A DNA stretch of 64,000 nt, taken from contig JARLJJ010000030.1 in NCBI GenBank assembly GCA_031291275.1, positions 1 to 64,000 of the forward strand, in the 5' to 3' direction. How positions within the stretch are numbered: the stretch's first letter is position 1; every line of letters starts with the position of its first letter. The position numbers and the translations under genes are program-made. The DNA is from Formivibrio sp. (GTDB lineage: Bacteria; Pseudomonadota; Gammaproteobacteria; Burkholderiales; Chitinibacteraceae). Below, one piece after another: positions 60,101 through 64,000 of this stretch. The notes below the pieces were generated by a model. It was given only the letters and a program-made list of their open reading frames with translations, did no database searches and had not been told where the DNA came from.

Positions 60101-60350
60101 ATTTAACCTTCCCGGCAATCCAAATGATGAAGTCATTGCCCAAACCATCATTACCATGGGACAACGCCTGGGTTTGAACGTGATTGCTGAAGGCGTAGAA
60201 ACCGAACCACAGCGCCTGTTCCTTGCCCAGCATGGCTGCCATGTCTACCAAGGCTATTTGTTCAGTCGCCCCCTGCCCTTGGAAGCATTCAACGCACTAC
60301 TCCATTCAACATCCCATATAAATGCACATGTCACGCTACCCATCGCTTGA
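57123..60350 (+). CDS. Large membrane GGDEF-EAL protein with periplasmic ABC-substrate-binding-like domain
   Basis: 1075 residues from the ATG at 57123 (TTG at 57120 also in frame). Signal peptide/TM (about 10-30; ends VWAAN), periplasmic domain resembling ABC_sub_bind proteins (about 33-330; QVLLLNSYHQGMDWTDGE, VVFCGVNWF, VPVYANWDFYLGYGIVGG), TM (about 348-370), PAS 1 (about 390-505), PAS 2 (about 515-635), GGDEF (about 640-805) and EAL (about 815-1065). The GGDEF loop is GGDDF, with an RQVD I-site upstream, so cyclase activity is uncertain. EAL motifs are intact: GAEVLLRW, DDFGTGYSSL, ELKIDKSF and AEGVET, so phosphodiesterase activity is likely. Sits downstream of the chemoreceptor after an unusual hairpin region. 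Confidence 0.88.
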   Translation: MPKARHVACLRVRPFLVILFLIAGWLYSPVWAANQPQVLLLNSYHQGMDWTDGETAGVQAGLAKNIPPVQFHIEYMDTKRVSDQAHFDNLRRLYAHKYQSLKLDAIVATDNDAFEFLRRYRDELFPGVPVVFCGVNWFREDLLTGLHGFTGVAETSDSAATIKLMLHLHPQTKRIVVVIDNTTTGSALRKEMEPILASFKNKVEFTFLDNLTLGELPQKLGTLAQDNLVLLMPFARDQAGTYVTYPEIAQLVTQHSPVPVYANWDFYLGYGIVGGLLTTARAQGEAASEILQLILRGESADAIPVRQHLAGHYAFDNRQLVRFHIPKSQLPESSTFVFQPWHETHQPLIWLGLVLLFALIALLWALLISMARKRQADAVLQETLATLQSHDAALREISQGVLIAGTDQRVTYANHAIERISGYSQEELLGQSYAILQGPKSNADTVAKMRTALDAAQPFQGEILNYRKDGTEFWSELSLSPVFDTSGQLTQFVGVQSDITPRKQADVELRIAAKAFESQVGMLVTDSLGVILRVNQAFIRTTGYSVEEAVGQKSSLLKSGRQDTAFYTHMWASLLEQHFWQGVIWNRHKNGGIYAEWLTIYAVISPEGGITHFVGAFSDITQNKEAEAEIHRLAYYDQLTHLPNRRLLQDRLGQALAAAARDGLYGAVLFLDLDNFNTLNDTRGHDIGDLLLVQVAQRLRLVLRQVDTLARQGGDDFVIILEALSDEAEEAAAVAKNIGHHLRAAIAQPFHINGHECVSAASIGICLFRGDEAPEDLLKNADIAMYQAKAGGRNTSRFFDPQMQSTLDQRSALESDLRQALTRDELQLYYQAQVDGCGHTLGAEVLLRWQHPEHHFVSPADFIPLAEETGLILPIGQWVLERACTQIKSWSDDPIACGLHVSVNVSPLQFRQDYFVAQVQTVLKESGIDPARLKLELTETLVLNDIENTIEKMHALKRLGLNFSMDDFGTGYSSLSYLTRLPLDELKIDKSFVFNLPGNPNDEVIAQTIITMGQRLGLNVIAEGVETEPQRLFLAQHGCHVYQGYLFSRPLPLEAFNALLHSTSHINAHVTLPIA

Positions 60351-60481
60351 AAAGTGCCAAGTTGCCTAGAAATAATCCGTACGCAATTGATATCTCTTTG
60401 CATGGAAGTGTAAAGAAGTCGCTCCCTGCACATTTCATTCCCGAGTAAAATGTCAGGTTTTATAGGGGAAGTTTCGCCGCC

Positions 60482-61234
60482 ATGTTTAACCGTCTGAGTG
60501 AAAACATCCGCGTGGTCTTTGACCGCGATCCCGCTGCTCGTTCGACTTGGGAGGTAGTCACCTGCTATCCGGGTTTTCATGCGTTGACGCTGCACATCAT
60601 TTCCCATGGTTTGTGGAAACGGAACTGGAAGTGGCTGGCGCGCTTCCTTTCGCATTTCACCCGCTTTTTGACCGGCATCGAAATCCATCCCGGTGCGACC
60701 ATAGGCCGGCGCGTGTTCATCGATCACGGCATGGGTATCGTAATCGGCGAAACCGCCGAGATTGGCGACGATTGCACGCTCTATCATGGCGTAACCCTCG
60801 GAGGAACGTCCTGGCAAGCAGGCAAACGCCACCCGACACTTGAAGCTGGCGTGATCATTGGCGCGGGCGCCAAGATACTCGGCCCCATCACGCTGCATGC
60901 CGGCGCCAAGGTCGGCTCCAACGCCGTTTTGGTCAAGGATGTCCCCGCCGGCGCCACGGCAGTGGGCATTCCGGCGCGCATTCTCGACGCCGAAGTGGAA
61001 CAGGCACGTGAACAAAAAGCCGAGCGCCTGGGGTTTTCTGCCTACGGTATTTCCAACGACATGAACGATCCAATGGTCAAGGCAATCCATGGTCTACTCG
61101 ACCACTCCGTTACTTCCGACAAGCGTATCGAACTGATTTTGGCCAAGCTCGAGCAGATGGGCGTCAACTGCGAAGAAGAACGGGCTACCGCAGACAAGTT
61201 TGATCCGAACTACCTGAACAAAATTGTTGATTAA
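60482..61234 (+). CDS. cysE: Serine O-acetyltransferase
   Basis: 250 residues. CysE transfers acetyl from acetyl-CoA to serine, the first step of cysteine synthesis. A short N-terminal helical region ([23 protein letters not shown]) precedes the left-handed beta-helix of hexapeptide repeats. Catalytic residues are in [17 protein letters not shown] (His, Asp) and [27 protein letters not shown] precedes the ATG. It lies 125 bases upstream of iscR on the same strand, a common gene order in betaproteobacteria, since cysteine is the sulfur source for IscS. Confidence 0.95.
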   Translation: MFNRLSENIRVVFDRDPAARSTWEVVTCYPGFHALTLHIISHGLWKRNWKWLARFLSHFTRFLTGIEIHPGATIGRRVFIDHGMGIVIGETAEIGDDCTLYHGVTLGGTSWQAGKRHPTLEAGVIIGAGAKILGPITLHAGAKVGSNAVLVKDVPAGATAVGIPARILDAEVEQAREQKAERLGFSAYGISNDMNDPMVKAIHGLLDHSVTSDKRIELILAKLEQMGVNCEEERATADKFDPNYLNKIVD

Positions 61235-61295
61235 CCTCGCGTTGTCAGCCAGAACGTGCAAAGTGAATAGTTGACTGAACGAACGGGTTTTTTAG

Positions 61296-61319
61296 TTGAC
61301 TAAATTACTATGGTACTTT
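61296..61319 (+). promoter_or_regulatory. iscR: Candidate IscR-type promoter/operator of the isc operon
   Basis: TTGACTAAATTACTATGGTAC fits a -35-like TTGACT followed by the A/T block and half-site spacing of type 1 IscR boxes (YYGACTRWWWYAGTC...), only partly conserved on its right side. It is 41 bases before the iscR ATG. A second TTGACT lies at 61271. Autoregulation by [2Fe-2S]-IscR is inferred from family knowledge. Confidence 0.5.
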
Positions 61320-61359
61320 AAGCTTTGCACCAGAACCGAACGAAGTAAGGAAAATCAAC

Positions 61360-61848
61360 ATGCGCCTCACCACCAAAGGTCGTTTTGCCGTTACTGCCAT
61401 GCTGGATCTGGCTATGCGCTCCAATGGCGGCCCCGTTACCCTGGCCGGCATCAGCGATCGACAAAGTATTTCGCTCTCCTATCTGGAGCAATTATTCGGC
61501 AAATTGCGCCGGCGCAATCTGGTTGATTCGGTACGTGGCCCTGGCGGCGGTTATTGCCTGGCCCGAACCGTGAACGAAATTACTGTCGCAGATATTGTGG
61601 TGGCCGTCGATGAACCGCTCGATGCCACACAATGCGCCGGTGGGCACAACTGTCATGACGAACATACCTGCATGACCCACGATCTTTGGGAAGGCTTGAA
61701 CCAGACCATTCACGGCTATCTGGCATCCGTCACGCTGGCGCAACTGATCGAACACTTCGAAGCGAAACAGCGCGGTGAAAACGTCATCCAGTTTGAACAG
61801 CACATTGGCCACATCGCAGATTCTGCCACGCACGCTATTGCACACTAA
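61360..61848 (+). CDS. iscR: Fe-S cluster regulator IscR
   Basis: 162 residues, Rrf2 family. Winged helix at the N-terminus ([19 protein letters not shown], then [29 protein letters not shown]). The cluster ligands are visible as three cysteines and a histidine in [22 protein letters not shown] (spacing as in E. coli C92/C98/C104/H107). It senses the cell's Fe-S demand and represses its own isc operon when carrying a [2Fe-2S] cluster. AAGGA lies 9 bases before the ATG; 10 bases separate it from iscS. Confidence 0.96.
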   Translation: MRLTTKGRFAVTAMLDLAMRSNGGPVTLAGISDRQSISLSYLEQLFGKLRRRNLVDSVRGPGGGYCLARTVNEITVADIVVAVDEPLDATQCAGGHNCHDEHTCMTHDLWEGLNQTIHGYLASVTLAQLIEHFEAKQRGENVIQFEQHIGHIADSATHAIAH

Positions 61849-61858
61849 GAGACACGCC

Positions 61859-63070
61859 ATGAACAAGATGCCTATCTATCTTGATTACTCCGCCACAACA
61901 CCAGTTGACGCCCGCGTTGCGGCCAAAATGATTCCCTGGCTGACCGAACACTTCGGCAACCCGGCTTCGCGCTCACACGCCTACGGCTGGGAAGCAGAAA
62001 CTGCCGTGGAAGAAGCACGCGAACAGGTTGCAGCGCTGGTGAACTGCGATGCAAAAGAAATTGTCTGGACCAGCGGCGCGACCGAATCGAACAACCTGGC
62101 ACTGAAGGGTGCGGCCCAGTTCTACAAAGCCAAGGGCAAACACATCATCACGGTCAAGACCGAGCACAAAGCCATTCTGGATACCGTGCGCGAACTGGAA
62201 CGCCAAGGCTTTGAAGCTACCTATCTTGGCGTCCAGGAAAACGGCCTGCTTGATCTGGAAGAACTGAAAGCAGCGATCCGCCCGGATACCATCATTATCT
62301 CGGTGATGGCGGTCAACAACGAAATCGGCGTGATTCAGGATATCGAAACCATTGGCGAGCTTTGCCGTGAACGCGGCATCATTTTCCACATCGACGCTGC
62401 GCAAGCCACGGGAAAAATGACGATTGACCTGGAAAAACTCAAGGTCGATCTGATGAGCTTCTCTGCGCACAAAACCTATGGCCCGAAAGGCATGGGCGCG
62501 CTGTATATCCGTCGCAAGCCGCGTGTTCGGCTGGAAGCGCAAATGCATGGCGGGGGACACGAACGCGGCTTCCGTTCCGGCACACTGGCCACGCACCAGA
62601 TTGTCGGCATGGGCGAGGCGTTCCGGATTGCCCGCGAAGAAATGGCCAGCGAGAACGAACGCATCCGCATGTTGCGCGACCGTCTGTGGGCGGGCCTTTC
62701 CAATATCGAGGAAGTGCACCTTAACGGCGATCTGGAACGTCGCGTGGCGCACAACCTGAACGTGAGCTTCAACTTCGTCGAAGGCGAATCGATGATCATG
62801 GCATTGAAGGATTTGGCCGTATCGAGTGGTTCCGCCTGCACCTCAGCCAGCCTGGAACCCTCCTACGTACTGCGTGCACTGGGCCGCTCCGACGAGTTGG
62901 CACATTCGTCGATTCGCTTCTCTATTGGCCGCTTTACCACAGTGGAAGACATTGATTTCACCATCAAGTTGTTGCATGAAAAGATTGGCAAGCTGCGCGA
63001 GCTTTCCCCACTGTGGGATATGTACAAGGAAGGCATCGATATCAGCTCGGTGCAATGGGCAGCACACTAA
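61859..63070 (+). CDS. iscS: Cysteine desulfurase IscS
   Basis: 403 residues from the ATG at 61859 ([17 protein letters not shown]); the frame is open upstream into iscR, but the family start fits here. PLP enzyme that takes sulfur from cysteine and passes it to IscU and to tRNA-modifying enzymes. The PLP lysine is in [19 protein letters not shown] and the active-site cysteine loop is [21 protein letters not shown]. The C-terminal [10 protein letters not shown] is typical of IscS. Followed by a heptad-repeat palindrome. Confidence 0.97.
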   Translation: MNKMPIYLDYSATTPVDARVAAKMIPWLTEHFGNPASRSHAYGWEAETAVEEAREQVAALVNCDAKEIVWTSGATESNNLALKGAAQFYKAKGKHIITVKTEHKAILDTVRELERQGFEATYLGVQENGLLDLEELKAAIRPDTIIISVMAVNNEIGVIQDIETIGELCRERGIIFHIDAAQATGKMTIDLEKLKVDLMSFSAHKTYGPKGMGALYIRRKPRVRLEAQMHGGGHERGFRSGTLATHQIVGMGEAFRIAREEMASENERIRMLRDRLWAGLSNIEEVHLNGDLERRVAHNLNVSFNFVEGESMIMALKDLAVSSGSACTSASLEPSYVLRALGRSDELAHSSIRFSIGRFTTVEDIDFTIKLLHEKIGKLRELSPLWDMYKEGIDISSVQWAAH

Positions 63071-63073
63071 TTT

Positions 63074-63139
63074 GAGTGAGGAGAAAGAAGTGAGGAGTTA
63101 AGGGTAAACCCGCCTCACTTCTCACTCTTCACCCCTCAC
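63074..63139. repeat. Heptad-repeat palindrome, copy 1 (iscS-iscU gap)
   Basis: Left arm units GTGAGGA, GAAAGAA, GTGAGGA, GTTAAGG lead to the core GGGTAAACCC; the right arm reads on the opposite strand GTGAGGG, GTGAAGA, GTGAGAA, GTGAGGC. The 7-base period is clear and the arms are imperfectly complementary. It fills the gap and ends just before ACAGGAG, the ribosome site of iscU. Confidence 0.8.
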
Positions 63140-63152
63140 AGGAGTTTCCAAA

Positions 63153-63536
63153 ATGGCATACAGCGAAAAAGTACTCGATCATTACGAACATCCGCGTAAC
63201 GTCGGGACGTTTGAAAAAGGTGATGAATCCGTGGGCACCGGCATGGTCGGCGCGCCGGCTTGCGGCGATGTGATGAAGCTGCAGATCAAGGTCGGAGCTA
63301 ATGGCGTGATCGAAGATGCCAAGTTCAAGACCTACGGCTGCGGTTCAGCCATTGCCTCGTCGTCCCTGGTGACCGAATGGGTAAAAGGCAAAACGCTCGA
63401 TCAGGCGCTCTCGATCAAGAATACTCAGATCGCCGAAGAGTTGGCTTTACCCCCTGTCAAGATCCACTGCTCGATTCTGGCGGAAGACGCCATCAAGGCA
63501 GCGGTTTCCGATTACAAAGAAAAGCATTCGAAGTGA
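63153..63536 (+). CDS. iscU: Fe-S scaffold protein IscU
   Basis: 127 residues. It holds the nascent [2Fe-2S] cluster built by IscS. Cluster cysteines are in GAPACGDVMKL, YGCGSAIASSS and PPVKIHCSILAED (the LPPVK motif that HscA binds precedes the last cysteine). N-terminus MAYSEKVLDHYEHPRNVGTF is typical. AGGAG lies 8 bases before the ATG. A second heptad palindrome follows. Confidence 0.97.
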   Translation: MAYSEKVLDHYEHPRNVGTFEKGDESVGTGMVGAPACGDVMKLQIKVGANGVIEDAKFKTYGCGSAIASSSLVTEWVKGKTLDQALSIKNTQIAEELALPPVKIHCSILAEDAIKAAVSDYKEKHSK

Positions 63537-63539
63537 TGC

Positions 63540-63599
63540 GTCAGGAGTGAGGCGTAAGGGGTAAAACCCACACCTCGCACCTGACGCCTCTCCCCTCGC
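63540..63599. repeat. Heptad-repeat palindrome, copy 2 (iscU-iscA gap)
   Basis: Left arm GTCAGGA, GTGAGGC, GTAAGGG, GT, core GGGTAAAACCC; right arm on the opposite strand GCGAGGG, GAGAGGC, GTCAGGT, GCGAGGT. It starts 3 bases after the iscU stop and ends at the GGAG before iscA, the same layout as copy 1 although the sequence differs. Confidence 0.8.
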
Positions 63600-63610
63600 G
63601 GAGTTTTAAA

Positions 63611-63934
63611 ATGGCACTGACTCTTTCTGAAAAAGCGGCAGCTCATATCAGTAATTTCCTGACCAAACGCGGCAAAGGCGTAGGCGTGCGTCTTGGCGTG
63701 AAAACATCCGGCTGCTCCGGCATGGCCTACAAACTCGAATTCGTGGACGAACTAAGCGAAGATGATGTGGTTTTTGAAAGTTTTGGCGTCAAGATCATTA
63801 CCGATGAAAAATCGCTAGCCTGGATTGACGGCACCGAACTTGATTACACCAAAGAAGGCTTGAACGAAGGCTTCAAATTCAACAACCCCAATGTCGCCAA
63901 CGAATGCGGCTGCGGTGAAAGCTTCACCGTTTAG
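63611..63934 (+). CDS. iscA: A-type Fe-S carrier protein IscA
   Basis: 107 residues. It carries Fe or Fe-S clusters to target proteins. The three conserved cysteines are in [15 protein letters not shown] and NECGCGESF (C-x-C near the C-terminus). The spacing fits IscA rather than ErpA in this operon position. GGAG lies 7 bases before the ATG. Downstream, hscB/hscA/fdx would be expected outside the window. Confidence 0.95.
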   Translation: MALTLSEKAAAHISNFLTKRGKGVGVRLGVKTSGCSGMAYKLEFVDELSEDDVVFESFGVKIITDEKSLAWIDGTELDYTKEGLNEGFKFNNPNVANECGCGESFTV

Positions 63935-64000
63935 AGAGGAGCGAGGCGTGAGGTGTGAGGTGCAGGGTTACCCCTCACCCCTAACTCCTTACCCCTCACA
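63935..64000. repeat. Heptad-repeat palindrome, copy 3 (after iscA)
   Basis: Left arm GAGAGGA, GCGAGGC, GTGAGGT, GTGAGGT, GCAGGGT; core GGGTTACCC; right arm on the opposite strand GTGAGGG, GTAAGGA, GTTAGGG, GTGAGGG. It begins at the iscA stop codon and reaches the window edge, so it may continue. Confidence 0.8.

Noticed and set aside
63074-64000. CRISPR array in the isc region
   Set aside because: The repeats are 7-base palindromic heptads without spacers of constant length and without cas genes.

Overview
The window looks like a chromosomal segment of a free-living betaproteobacterium. The base composition is moderate (mid-50s % GC by eye). It carries a beta/gamma-type isc operon (iscR-iscS-iscU-iscA), a complete glycogen gene set, Kup with a KdpDE-like pair, and several cyclic-di-GMP genes. 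Genus cannot be fixed from sequence alone; a Nitrosomonadales/Gallionellales- or Rhodocyclales-like organism is a guess.

Layout. 1-140 is the right end of an IS66-family element. 381-1721 is a receiver/histidine-kinase protein. 2241-6332 is a tightly overlapping operon of a short KdpD-like kinase, a KdpE-like regulator and the K+ transporter Kup. 6397-8601 holds nadC and a phosphomannomutase/phosphoglucomutase, followed by rubredoxin, a K+ channel with an RCK domain, the ABC-F protein YbiT, an aminotransferase, a protein with a PilZ-like end and tRNA-Ser(UGA). 15128-23033 is a redox/efflux block: a Bcr-type exporter, alcohol dehydrogenase, aldo/keto reductase, cupin, DHA2 exporter, NmrA-like reductase and SDR, read divergently from a LysR regulator. 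23362-28496 contains a diguanylate cyclase and, on the other strand, a periplasmic binding protein paired with a sensor kinase. 28611-32832 is a four-gene operon of alkaline phosphatase, a DUF3299-like protein and an ABC/FtsX pair, preceded by a Zur-like palindrome. 33118-37394 is a TetR-controlled EmrAB-type efflux operon with a YciI protein and a phosphopantetheinyl transferase. 37973-53056 is a minus-strand glycogen region (glgB, a DUF805 gene, glgX, pgm, two FadR-type regulators, glgC, glgA, glgP, Nudix hydrolase). 53413-60350 carries an EAL phosphodiesterase, a chemoreceptor and a large GGDEF-EAL protein. 60482-64000 is cysE followed by iscR-S-U-A.

Themes. There are four cyclic-di-GMP-related genes (GGDEF at 23362, EAL at 53413, GGDEF-EAL at 57123, PilZ-like at 13116), two K+ modules and three drug-type exporters. 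The EAL gene and the chemoreceptor each follow a good sigma-54 (-24/-12) promoter, and both carry Cache-like sensors that appear to lie in the cytoplasm.

Most unusual features: (1) palindromic elements built of degenerate GTGAGGN heptads fill the gaps after iscS, iscU and iscA, each of the first two ending just before the next ribosome binding site; (2) a phoA-DUF3299-ABC-FtsX operon under a Zur-like palindrome; (3) the short KdpD/KdpE/Kup operon; (4) the sigma-54 EAL/chemoreceptor pair; (5) two overlapping hairpins and a terminator ahead of the GGDEF-EAL gene. No CRISPR array, prophage or recognisable anti-phage system was seen.
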